Counted from the first letter of the stretch, positions 1 to 5,697 are shown. The stretch: 7,649 nucleotides of DNA from Actinobacteria bacterium ADurb.Bin346 (GCA_002068775.1 MWAX01000087.1:1-7649); one strand, 5' to 3'. Notes: generated from the sequence alone by a model not told the origin. Program-made: numbers and translations.

Positions 1-613
1 CATAATCTTTCCTGTAGACTTTCCCTGGTGCTATTATATAAACAGGCGGCTGGTATTTTTCCATATATCTTATCTGCACGGGAGAAGTCTGTGTCCTTAA
101 CAGTGTCTCTTCTGAAATAAAAAAAGTATCATGAAGCGACCTTGCGGGGTGGTCAGGCGGCGTATTTAATGCTTCAAAATTATAATAATCTGTCTCAACC
201 TCCGGACCTTCTGCCACTTCAAAACCCATGCCAATAAATATCTCTTCAATTTCTTCAATTACCTGCGTAATGATATGCTTTTTGCCTCCTGCAGCCATAT
301 TGCCTGGAAGGCTAAGGTCTATTTTCTCCTTTCGCAGGTCCAGGTCAAACTGTATATTTTTAAAATACTTTTCTTTCCGGTCAATTGCAGATTCTATTTC
401 CTTTTTTACAATATTGGTTTTTTTACCTGCATCAGGCCTTAACTCTTTTGGCAGTGCTCCAATATTACCCAGGATTGTTACAATCAGGCTTTTTGAGCCG
501 GTATATTTTGTCTTTATTTTATACAGCTCATCAAGGCAGGAGACTGTTTCCATCTCACTCCTGAAATCCCCGATCTCTGTATTTAATTTTTTTTCTATCT
601 CATTTATTTCCAT
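1..613 (-). CDS. pheS: Phenylalanyl-tRNA synthetase alpha subunit, N-terminal 204 residues (runs off left edge)
   Basis: This is the catalytic alpha subunit of the alpha2-beta2 PheRS, which charges tRNA-Phe in the cytoplasm. An open frame runs without a stop from the ATG at 613-611 to the window edge. Residues 1-100 form the charged, Lys/Glu-rich N-terminal arm that in this family is a coiled coil contacting tRNA. The class II core begins with DLSLPG (99-104). Motif 1 with the family signature follows: EGPEVE (135-140), NFEALN (145-150) and DHPAR (154-158). Next come LLRTQTS (171-177) and IIAPGKVYRKDY (193-204), which leads into motif 2, cut off by the edge. The usual length is about 340 residues, so about 60% is present. 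The start lies one base after the rplT stop codon and has only a weak purine-rich stretch as ribosome binding site, suggesting translational coupling to rplT. No leader peptide or attenuator fits in between. pheT is expected to follow outside the window. Confidence 0.96.
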   Translation of the reverse strand, partial: MEINEIEKKLNTEIGDFRSEMETVSCLDELYKIKTKYTGSKSLIVTILGNIGALPKELRPDAGKKTNIVKKEIESAIDRKEKYFKNIQFDLDLRKEKIDLSLPGNMAAGGKKHIITQVIEEIEEIFIGMGFEVAEGPEVETDYYNFEALNTPPDHPARSLHDTFFISEETLLRTQTSPVQIRYMEKYQPPVYIIAPGKVYRKDY

Positions 614-614
614 A

Positions 615-977
615 TTACACAGTAACTTGCTGCTTCTTTGCAGTTTCCGCAAGCTTCGTAAAAGCTGCCGGATCATTTGTGGCAATTTCTGAAAGTATCT
701 TCCTGTTTATATCCACTTTTGCAAGTTTTAAGCCATTTATAAATTCATTATAGGAAATGCCATTCAGCCTTGCAGCTGCATTTATCCTCGTAATCCACAG
801 GCTCCTGAACGTCCGCTTTTTTGTTTTCCTGTCCCTGTATGAATAACTCAGTGCTTTTAAAAGCTCCTGTTTGGCAAGCCTGTAACTCCTGCTGCTTGAG
901 CCATAATACCCTTTCGCTTCTTTAAGGACTTCGCTGTGTTTTGCCCTTTTTATAACTCCTCTTTTTATTCGAGTCAT
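615..977 (-). CDS. rplT: 50S ribosomal protein L20
   Basis: L20 binds 23S rRNA early and is needed for assembly of the large subunit. The 120-residue product matches the family's usual 117-120 residues. It opens with TRIKRGVIKRAKH, followed by the hallmark AKGYYGSSSRSYR (21-33), an Arg/Lys-rich basic extension, and the highly conserved LWITRINAAARLNG (60-73) and FINGL motifs. DINRKILSEIA lies near the C-terminus. An AAAGAGG Shine-Dalgarno-like stretch sits about 11 nt before the ATG. It is third in the infC-rpmI-rplT-pheS series, 47 nt after rpmI. In several bacteria L20 represses its own operon through a leader or intercistronic RNA that mimics its rRNA site. Whether that happens here is inference, but the infC leader upstream has suitable structure. 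Confidence 0.98.
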   Translation of the reverse strand: MTRIKRGVIKRAKHSEVLKEAKGYYGSSSRSYRLAKQELLKALSYSYRDRKTKKRTFRSLWITRINAAARLNGISYNEFINGLKLAKVDINRKILSEIATNDPAAFTKLAETAKKQQVTV

Positions 978-1024
978 TTTAATCTACACCTCTTTCAAAT
1001 TAAATCCGAACATTTATGACCATT

Positions 1025-1219
1025 TTACCTGCCCAGCAGCCGTCTGATCCGCGGATAATCAGAAGCGGAAATCTCTGTCTCCTGGCCAAGATTTCTCTTT
1101 CTTTTAGCATTTTTCTTTGTGAGAATATGGCTCTTATAAGCTTTAAGCCTTACTATTTTTCCGGTTCCTGTCAATTTGAACCTTTTAGCTGCCCCTCTAT
1201 GTGTTTTGATTTTCGGCAT
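1025..1219 (-). CDS. rpmI: 50S ribosomal protein L35
   Basis: This is a small, very basic protein of the large ribosomal subunit. All 64 residues are visible and the length is normal for the family. It starts PKIKTHRGAAKRFKLTGTGK, the standard L35 N-terminus. It continues through KAYKSHILTKKNAKRKRNLG and ends in YPRIRRLLGR, the conserved C-terminal helix. A GGAAGGTG ribosome binding site lies about 6 nt before the ATG. The gene sits between infC (76-nt gap) and rplT (47-nt gap). I see neither a convincing promoter nor a terminator in those gaps, so it is read as part of the infC transcript. Confidence 0.98.
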   Translation of the reverse strand: MPKIKTHRGAAKRFKLTGTGKIVRLKAYKSHILTKKNAKRKRNLGQETEISASDYPRIRRLLGR

Positions 1220-1295
1220 TTACTACACCTTCCCTTCTGGATAAAAACTATTTCTGTCTTTAACATTCTTATAAAACCTGAACCCGGTAAAAAGC

Positions 1296-1802
1296 CTATA
1301 CAGGCTCGAGTATCATCACAATATTATACCCTTCAAGTTTAGGCCTTTGCTCAATGATGCACCTGTCGCCGAGCTCATCAAGCATATTATTTAAAAGATT
1401 CATCCCGAGTTCTGAATGAATCACTTCCCTTCCCTTAAAAGACATGGTTACCTTCACCTTATTGCCTTTTTGCAGGAACTTCTCTATTTGTTTTGTCTTT
1501 ATGCCCAGATCATTTTTGTTTATTTTTGGTCTTAATTTAATTTCTTTTATAACTATCTGGGTCTGCTTTTTCTTTTTTTCTTTTTCAGAAATCTCAAGCT
1601 GGTATTTGTATTTACCAAAATCCATTATTCTGCATACAGGCGGAGATGCATTTGGAGCAACTTCCACAAGGTCCAGCTCCTTTGAATACGCCAGCTTTAA
1701 AGCTTCTTCGACTGATGTGATGCCAACCTGGGAACCGTCTTCATCAATCAGTCTTACTTTTGGTACCCTTATTTGTTCATTAACCCTGATGTTTTTAATA
1801 AT
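1296..1802 (-). CDS. infC: Translation initiation factor IF-3, AUU start codon
   Basis: IF3 binds the 30S subunit, keeps the subunits apart and proofreads the start codon and initiator tRNA. There is no in-frame ATG at the expected N-terminus: a TAA at 1805-1803 is followed directly by ATT ATT AAA. I choose ATT at 1802-1800, 8 nt after a GGAGG box; the next ATT (1799) would be 11 nt away. This gives 168 residues, normal for IF3. Any call starting at the internal GTG at 1667 loses 45 residues of the N-domain, including IRVNEQIRV and the conserved DLVEVAPNA. The remaining hallmarks are PPVCRIMDFGKYKYQ, the Lys-rich interdomain linker (KEKKKKQTQIVIKEIK), LRPKIN, and the C-domain motifs KGNKVKVTMSFKGREV and EQRPKLEGYNIVMIL. 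A rare AUU start is the known device by which IF3 represses its own translation. infC is the first gene after a structured leader. Confidence 0.96.
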   Translation of the reverse strand: MIKNIRVNEQIRVPKVRLIDEDGSQVGITSVEEALKLAYSKELDLVEVAPNASPPVCRIMDFGKYKYQLEISEKEKKKKQTQIVIKEIKLRPKINKNDLGIKTKQIEKFLQKGNKVKVTMSFKGREVIHSELGMNLLNNMLDELGDRCIIEQRPKLEGYNIVMILEPV

Positions 1803-1810
1803 TTACATTA

Positions 1811-1815
1811 CCTCC
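1811..1815 (-). promoter_or_regulatory. Strong ribosome binding site for the AUU start of infC
   Basis: A perfect GGAGG lies 8 nt upstream of the first ATT (1802-1800). Between them is an in-frame AUG UAA (1808-1803), a start codon followed at once by a stop, only 2 nt from the GGAGG. The AUG is probably too close to be used efficiently. The strong box explains how a non-canonical AUU can still initiate. Confidence 0.85.
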
Positions 1816-1844
1816 GTACATTTTTTTTAAAACTTTTTTATAAT

Positions 1845-1877
1845 AAAAAAAATAGGCAGAAACCATCCACCTATTTT
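1845..1877 (-). terminator. Intrinsic terminator in the infC leader (probable attenuator)
   Basis: On the minus strand, AAAATAGG (1877-1870) pairs with CCTATTTT (1856-1849). The stem extends inward through TGGA/TCTG with two wobble pairs, giving about 12 bp around a 5-nt loop (1865-1861). A T-run follows, with the 3' arm plus tail giving eight consecutive T (1852-1845). It lies downstream of the infC promoters and upstream of the infC ribosome binding site, so read-through must be possible. That is why I call it an attenuator. It could instead be the main terminator of the radical SAM transcript. Confidence 0.7.
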
Positions 1878-1928
1878 AATTACTTAAAATATTAACCAGG
1901 TAAGCATTTATATGAATATTTCATGTAA

Positions 1929-1957
1929 AACCTGTGCGGCAAAATACCGGACAGGTT
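1929..1957 (-). promoter_or_regulatory. Hairpin in the infC leader RNA
   Basis: The perfect 7-bp arms AACCTGT and ACAGGTT (1957-1951 with 1935-1929) are followed inward by one C-C mismatch, then 3 bp CGG/CCG around a 7-nt loop. It is the strongest local hairpin in the leader and is not followed by a T-run, so it is not itself a terminator. It lies about 50 nt before the attenuator stem. By position it could be part of an L20- or IF3-operon leader element, but I cannot match it to a specific known motif by eye. Confidence 0.55.
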
Positions 1958-2005
1958 GCCATCTGGTGAGAAATAAATGATTTCTATTTCTTCTTCCAAT
2001 ATTAA

Positions 2006-2034
2006 ATTATAATGGAATTTAACACTTTGATTAA
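2006..2034 (-). promoter_or_regulatory. Possible second infC promoter
   Basis: A perfect TATAAT (2011-2006) lies about 205 nt before the infC start. The hexamer 17 nt upstream, TTAATC (2034-2029), matches the -35 consensus at only 3 of 6 positions. It may be a genuine weak promoter or a chance match in AT-rich DNA. Confidence 0.35.
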
Positions 2035-2046
2035 AGTCCGAGTGAA

Positions 2047-2074
2047 ATTATATATATTTTTTTTAATTTGTCCA
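2047..2074 (-). promoter_or_regulatory. Sigma70-type promoter of the infC-rpmI-rplT-pheS operon
   Basis: TGGACA (2074-2069, 5 of 6 with TTGACA) is separated by a 16-nt A/T-rich spacer from a perfect TATAAT (2052-2047). Transcription would start near 2040 and give an infC leader of about 240 nt containing the hairpin and attenuator. It lies just after the radical SAM terminator, so infC has its own promoter rather than depending on read-through from thrS. Confidence 0.75.
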
Positions 2075-2082
2075 CTGTTGAT

Positions 2083-2107
2083 AAAAAGATGCTGATAAAA
2101 AATCAGC
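2083..2107 (-). terminator. Weak intrinsic terminator overlapping the radical SAM stop codon
   Basis: The perfect 6-bp arms GCTGAT (2107-2102) and ATCAGC (2096-2091) enclose a T5 loop. They are followed after three bases by TTTTT (2087-2083). The 5' arm includes the TGA stop codon of the upstream gene. The stem is short, so termination is probably partial. Confidence 0.5.
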
Positions 2108-3446
2108 TGACAGCCTGCTTTTCTTCATCCGGCACATATTCTTCATTCCAGACCTTGTCTGCAATCCTTCCATAAGCGCACGAATACTCGTCGAGCTGTT
2201 TTGCAAGGTCAGTTATTATTGTCTCTGCGCCATCATGTGTTGAATAAGCCCCTGTTTCAGCTACTATATCCCTCAGTACCTGTGGATTATCTATTATAGT
2301 ACAGGGCCTTAAATGATTCTCAGTATAGGGCTGTCTTTTCCTGAAAGCCATAAAAAACGGGCTGGTAATGACTTCGGCAAGACTTTTTTCCTTTATATTA
2401 TCTGCAGCAAAATGCACGAAAACGCAGGGCTCAACATCGCCGTTTACATTTATATGCAGATAATTTTTACCTCCTGCCATGCACCCATTAACAAGATTTC
2501 CGTCATTCCAGAAATCAGCAACAACTATGTTTTTAGTCTTTCTTATTTCAAGAATCCTTTTCCTTCTGTAATCCCTCTGTTCAGGTGTTGGCATAAGATC
2601 AAGATTGGGTTCTCTTCCTATTGGTATGTAATTAAAATACCATCCAATAAAACAGCCTTTATTTACAAAAAAATCAATAAACTCATCGCTTACAACCAGA
2701 TCATTATTTTCCCTGGTCGCAGTTACGGAAAAACCGAACAGAACTCCATTGCGATTAAGTGCATCCATAGCATCCATTATCCTGCCCCATGTTTCGCTGC
2801 CTCTTCTTGCTGCAGTCTCTTTTTCAAATCCTTCAACGCTGATACAGGGCACAGCATTCCCGAGCTCTGCAAGTTTTTTTGCAACCTCATCATCAATTAT
2901 GGTGCCGTTTGTATAAATCTGGAAGAATGAATCATTGTGTCTTGAAAGAAAATCATAAAGCTCGGGCCACACAAACGGCTCTCCGCCGGTTATTACAAAG
3001 AAGTATATTCCTATTGCATTTGCCTCATCCACTATCCTGTTGCAGACATCATAAGGAAGGTCTTCCTTTTTGGAGTACTGCCATGCATAGCAGCCATAGC
3101 ATTTCAGGTTGCACTTCATTGTAGGGCTTATAACTATATGGTTTGGAGGAGTTATTCCATATTTTTCTGTAAAGGCTTTTCGTCTCGGCTGTCCCTGTAT
3201 CATTGCATTATTTATAAGGTTCATGACAACTTTATTGCGCACAGACGGAGCCATTTTTGCTGAGGCTTTTTTCAGGTTTACAAGAAGATTCTCAAGAAAA
3301 TCTCTTTCTTCTTTCTTTTTAAGTCTGTATACTCTTCCCTTTACAATTGAAAGCCATCTTTCATCAGAGATCTTTGGAAGTACTTTTATGACACTTTTAA
3401 TAGCAGTCGTTGTAGTGTAAAGCTTCACTTTTTCCTTCAAAGTCAT
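2103..3446 (-). CDS. Radical SAM protein with SPASM-like C-terminal cysteines, function unknown
   Basis: This 447-residue protein has the radical SAM [4Fe-4S] signature CNLKCYGC (C112, C116, C119), which would cleave S-adenosylmethionine to a 5'-deoxyadenosyl radical. GGEP (154-157), the SAM-binding motif, lies within FVITGGEPFVWPEL; YTNG (178-181) and ISVEG (202-206) mark later barrel strands. Residues 1-100 are a basic, mostly helical extension. The C-terminal part resembles an auxiliary-cluster (SPASM/twitch) region: C322 in GCMAGGKNYLHINVNGDVEPC, C341, C382 in RPCTIIDNP, and C423. This is fewer cysteines than a canonical seven-Cys SPASM. The tail motif TGAYSTHDGAE looks conserved in relatives I remember, all uncharacterised. 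No export signal, so cytosolic. The ATG at 3446 is set by AAGGGG 6 nt upstream. It lies between thrS and infC on the same strand. I see no RiPP precursor peptide beside it, so a role in RiPP maturation is unsupported. RNA, ribosomal or enzyme modification are open guesses. Confidence 0.9.
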   Translation of the reverse strand: MTLKEKVKLYTTTTAIKSVIKVLPKISDERWLSIVKGRVYRLKKKEERDFLENLLVNLKKASAKMAPSVRNKVVMNLINNAMIQGQPRRKAFTEKYGITPPNHIVISPTMKCNLKCYGCYAWQYSKKEDLPYDVCNRIVDEANAIGIYFFVITGGEPFVWPELYDFLSRHNDSFFQIYTNGTIIDDEVAKKLAELGNAVPCISVEGFEKETAARRGSETWGRIMDAMDALNRNGVLFGFSVTATRENNDLVVSDEFIDFFVNKGCFIGWYFNYIPIGREPNLDLMPTPEQRDYRRKRILEIRKTKNIVVADFWNDGNLVNGCMAGGKNYLHINVNGDVEPCVFVHFAADNIKEKSLAEVITSPFFMAFRKRQPYTENHLRPCTIIDNPQVLRDIVAETGAYSTHDGAETIITDLAKQLDEYSCAYGRIADKVWNEEYVPDEEKQAVS

Positions 3447-3484
3447 TTCTATCCCCTTATCAATTTAATAATAAATTATTAATG

Positions 3485-3490
3485 ATTATA
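3485..3490 (-). promoter_or_regulatory. Possible -10 box for the radical SAM gene
   Basis: A perfect TATAAT lies 38 nt before the ATG, but no recognisable -35 hexamer is found 15-19 nt upstream. The rest of the 253-nt spacer (3447-3699) is very AT-rich and contains no supportable gene, so chance matches are likely. Confidence 0.3.
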
Positions 3491-3597
3491 AACTTGTCTT
3501 AAAACAGGTCTGAGTGTTACAAAACTATTATAATAATAACATTTATAAAAATAAAGAAAACTGAAAAATATAAACATAAAAAATACGAACAGTTTTA

Positions 3598-3617
3598 TAA
3601 GACGGCCTGCTGTCTTA
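3598..3617. other. Hairpin between thrS and the radical SAM gene
   Basis: TAAGAC and GTCTTA (3598-3603 with 3612-3617) form a 6-bp stem around an 8-nt GC-rich loop, about 80 nt beyond the thrS stop codon. No strong T-run follows directly on either strand, so it is at best a weak terminator or an RNA-end stabiliser for thrS. No better thrS terminator is visible in this gap. Confidence 0.3.
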
Positions 3618-3699
3618 ATAGTTTCATAATAGCTTTAATTTTATTTCTTTGCACCGTGTATTAAAAAACCGGCAGATATCAGCTTTTTTTCTCAGGCTG

Positions 3700-5457
3700 T
3701 CAGGGCGCAGCATTCTTATTTTCCACTGCATTGCTTATTATTTTAACAAACTCATCGACACTTATATTCCTGATATCGCCGCCAGTTTTTTTTCTTATAG
3801 TTACAGTCGAAGTATTTTCTTCCTGCTCGCCGGCAATTATCATATAGGGTATTTTCTGCAGCTCTGCCTTTCTTATTTTTTTGCTGAGTGACTCAACCCG
3901 GTTATCAATTTCAGTGCGGTAGCCAAGCGACCTAAGCCGATTATTTATTTTATCTGCATAACTGTAAAATTTTTCAGAAATAGGCAGCACAATAACCTGG
4001 ACAGGCGCAAGCCAGGGCGGAAGATTGCCGCTGTAATTTTCAATCAGTATTCCTATAAATCTTTCAAGGCTTCCAAGCACGACTCTGTGAAGCATCACCG
4101 GCCTGTGCTTTGCATTGTCGTCTCCTGTGTACTCCAGGTCAAATTTTTCAGGCATGGAAAAATCCAGCTGGATAGTCGCACATTGCCATGTCCTGTCCAG
4201 GCAATCTTTAATGTGGAAATCTATTTTGGGACCATAAAAAGCGCCATCGCCTTCATTTACTTTATAATCAAGGCCTTTTTCATCAATGACACTTTTCAAT
4301 GTTTTTTCAGCTTTATCCCAGATTTCATCACTTCCTATCCTTTTAGCGGGCCTGGTGGAAAGTTCAACATGGTAGTTATTAAAACCGAAAACACTGTACA
4401 TCCTGTCGATCAAATCCATGATTTTCACTATCTCATCTTTTAACTGAGATTCAAGGCAGAATATGTGCGCATCATCCTGGGTAAAATTACGTACCCTGAA
4501 CAATCCGTGCAGTACTCCTGATTTTTCATGCCTGTGCACAAGACCGAGCTCCGCGTATCTTATGGGAAATTCCCGGTAAGAATGCTGGTTCGATTTATAC
4601 ACAAGTATTGCCCCGGGACAATTCATCGGCTTGACTGCATACTCGCTTTCTTCTATTTGCACAAAATACATATTATCTTTGTAATTGTCCCAGTGACCGG
4701 ATGTCCTCCAGAGTTCATTGCTTAATATCACCGGAGTTTTTATTTCGCTGTAACCTTCAGCCTGGTGCTGTTGCCTCCAGTAATCAAGTATGATGTTCTG
4801 CAGTATCATGCCTTTAGGATGGAAAAAGGGGAAACCTGGAGCTTCATCGTGAAAAGAAAAAAGTTCAAGGTCTTTACCGATAACTCTGTGGTCACTTCTT
4901 TTTGCAAGCTCGATCTTATCAAGATAAGCTTTCAGCTCATCTTTTGAGAAAAATGATATGCCATATATTCTGGTGAGCATTTTATTTTTTTCATCTCCGC
5001 GCCAGTAGGCTCCTGCGATGCTTAACAGCTTGAAAGCCCCCACTTTACCGGTTGACTGCACATGAGGGCCTGCGCAAAGATCTACAAAATCGCCGGTTGT
5101 ATATATGCTTACTTTGCTGTCCGGTATGTCATTTATAAGCTCCAGTTTATATGGATTATCTGAAAAAAGTACAGCTGCTTCACTTTTTGTCATCTCGCTT
5201 TTTTCAAATTTTAAGTCCTGCCTGATTATTTTTTCCATCTCTTTTTCTATTGCCTTCAGGTCTTCAGGTGCAAGCGTCTCCCCTAAATCAATATCATAAT
5301 AAAATCCATTTTTAATTGATGGTCCAATGGCAAATTTTGCATCCTTATAAATTTTTTTTATGGCAGAAGCCATTATATGGGAAACACTGTGATTTAAAGT
5401 ATCCAGGGCTTTTTCCTTCAGTTCATTACTGTCGTCATTGTTTTTTACCCTGTCCAT
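3700..5457 (-). CDS. thrS: Threonyl-tRNA synthetase lacking the N-terminal TGS domain
   Basis: This class II synthetase charges tRNA-Thr and removes mis-attached serine. At 585 residues it is about 55-60 shorter than the E. coli enzyme, and the missing part is the N1/TGS domain. The editing domain is intact: HSVSH (H23, H27) and DLCAGPH (C128, H132) supply its four key residues. The catalytic core follows: FHPKG (212-216), the zinc-binding C280 in KPMNCPG, motif 2 around RYAELGLVHRHEKSG (300-314), H331 in TQDDAHIF and H457 in MLHRV (the other two zinc ligands), then motif 3, GSLERFIGI. The C-terminal anticodon-binding domain spans roughly 483-575. GGAGG ends 5 nt before the ATG. An in-frame TAG lies 12 nt upstream, and a tRNA gene begins beyond that. 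The TGS domain is therefore truly absent, not missed through a wrong start. I see no T-box leader. The gene is probably transcribed with the tRNA. Confidence 0.97.
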   Translation of the reverse strand: MDRVKNNDDSNELKEKALDTLNHSVSHIMASAIKKIYKDAKFAIGPSIKNGFYYDIDLGETLAPEDLKAIEKEMEKIIRQDLKFEKSEMTKSEAAVLFSDNPYKLELINDIPDSKVSIYTTGDFVDLCAGPHVQSTGKVGAFKLLSIAGAYWRGDEKNKMLTRIYGISFFSKDELKAYLDKIELAKRSDHRVIGKDLELFSFHDEAPGFPFFHPKGMILQNIILDYWRQQHQAEGYSEIKTPVILSNELWRTSGHWDNYKDNMYFVQIEESEYAVKPMNCPGAILVYKSNQHSYREFPIRYAELGLVHRHEKSGVLHGLFRVRNFTQDDAHIFCLESQLKDEIVKIMDLIDRMYSVFGFNNYHVELSTRPAKRIGSDEIWDKAEKTLKSVIDEKGLDYKVNEGDGAFYGPKIDFHIKDCLDRTWQCATIQLDFSMPEKFDLEYTGDDNAKHRPVMLHRVVLGSLERFIGILIENYSGNLPPWLAPVQVIVLPISEKFYSYADKINNRLRSLGYRTEIDNRVESLSKKIRKAELQKIPYMIIAGEQEENTSTVTIRKKTGGDIRNISVDEFVKIISNAVENKNAAP

Positions 5458-5507
5458 TGAGACCTCCGGCTATGCTTTTATGATGACTTATCTAATGACA
5501 TAAAAAA

Positions 5508-5583
5508 TGGAGCGGAAGACGGGACTCGAACCCGCGACCCTCACCTTGGCAAGGTGATGCTCTACCAACTGAGCCACTTCCGC
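5508..5583 (-). tRNA. tRNA-Gly, anticodon GCC, CCA encoded
   Basis: The cloverleaf is complete. The 7-bp acceptor GCGGAAG (5583-5577) pairs with CTTCCGC. The D-arm is GCTC/GAGC. The anticodon stem TCACC/GGTGA carries loop TTGCCAA with anticodon GCC at 5550-5548. The variable loop is 5 nt, and the T-arm contains TTCGAGT. The discriminator is U (position 5511), as usual for tRNA-Gly, and the 3' CCA is genomically encoded (5510-5508). It would read GGC and GGU codons. Six T residues follow the CCA directly, and then thrS starts after 50 nt. The two are probably one transcript separated by RNase processing, with perhaps some termination at the T-run. Confidence 0.98.
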
Positions 5584-5611
5584 AAATTCTTCTGAAATTT
5601 GTAATTTTATT

Positions 5612-5639
5612 AATATAATCCAATTTTATAAATTGTCAA
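5612..5639 (-). promoter_or_regulatory. Sigma70-type promoter of tRNA-Gly (and probably thrS)
   Basis: A perfect TTGACA (5639-5634) is followed after 16 nt by TATATT (5617-5612, 5 of 6). The predicted start, near 5605, gives a tRNA leader of about 22 nt. No separate promoter fits comfortably in the 50 nt between the tRNA and thrS, so this is the likely thrS promoter too. A tandem repeat abuts the -35 box on its upstream side. Confidence 0.75.
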
Positions 5640-5640
5640 T

Positions 5641-5697
5641 GCTGTAACAAAAGCTGTTATAACAAAAGCTGCGTTATGCAAGCTGCACTAAAAGCTG
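5641..5697. repeat. Four degenerate tandem repeats next to the tRNA-Gly promoter
   Basis: The plus-strand unit is close to AACAAAAGCTG. Exact copies lie at 5646-5656 and 5661-5671 (12 bases identical counting the preceding T). Decayed copies end at 5685 (ATGCAAGCTG) and 5697 (ACTAAAAGCTG), giving spacings of 15, 14 and 12 nt. A perfect 10-bp palindrome, TGTTATAACA (5655-5664), spans the junction of copies 1 and 2. The block ends within 2 nt of the -35 box. It could be a set of protein-binding sites or a simple local duplication; nothing shows which. Confidence 0.6.

Noticed and set aside
228..692. Plus-strand open frame of 154 codons across pheS and rplT
   Set aside because: It lies antisense to two strongly conserved genes. 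Its Ser/Phe/Ile-rich product is the usual reflection of Lys/Glu-rich coding on the other strand.
1444..1830. Plus-strand open frame of 128 codons over infC
   Set aside because: It is antisense to infC, including the universally conserved IF3 core. The Phe-rich product is a shadow of the Lys-rich linker and has no family features.
2313..3420. Plus-strand open frames over the radical SAM gene (2313-2930, 2879-3124, 3109-3420)
   Set aside because: They overlap each other in different frames and lie opposite a complete gene with clear motifs, so none is supported.
3479..3577. Minus-strand 32-codon frame between thrS and the radical SAM gene, considered as a RiPP precursor
   Set aside because: It has no ribosome binding site and is a Phe/Tyr-rich reading of AT-rich spacer, with nothing like a leader-core peptide layout.
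3601..3635. Minus-strand 10-codon frame (MKLLRQQAVL) considered as an attenuator leader peptide
   Set aside because: There is no Shine-Dalgarno and no run of regulatory codons, and the overlapping hairpin lacks a directly following T-run.
3677..3695. T-run on the plus strand after GATATC near 3681-3690, considered as a terminator for rightward transcription
   Set aside because: The preceding sequence does not form a stem (GATATC is self-complementary with no loop), and there is no rightward gene here to end.
5458..5507. Threonine T-box or separate promoter just before thrS
   Set aside because: Only 50 nt separate the tRNA from thrS, far too short for a T-box. No paired -35/-10 boxes are seen there.
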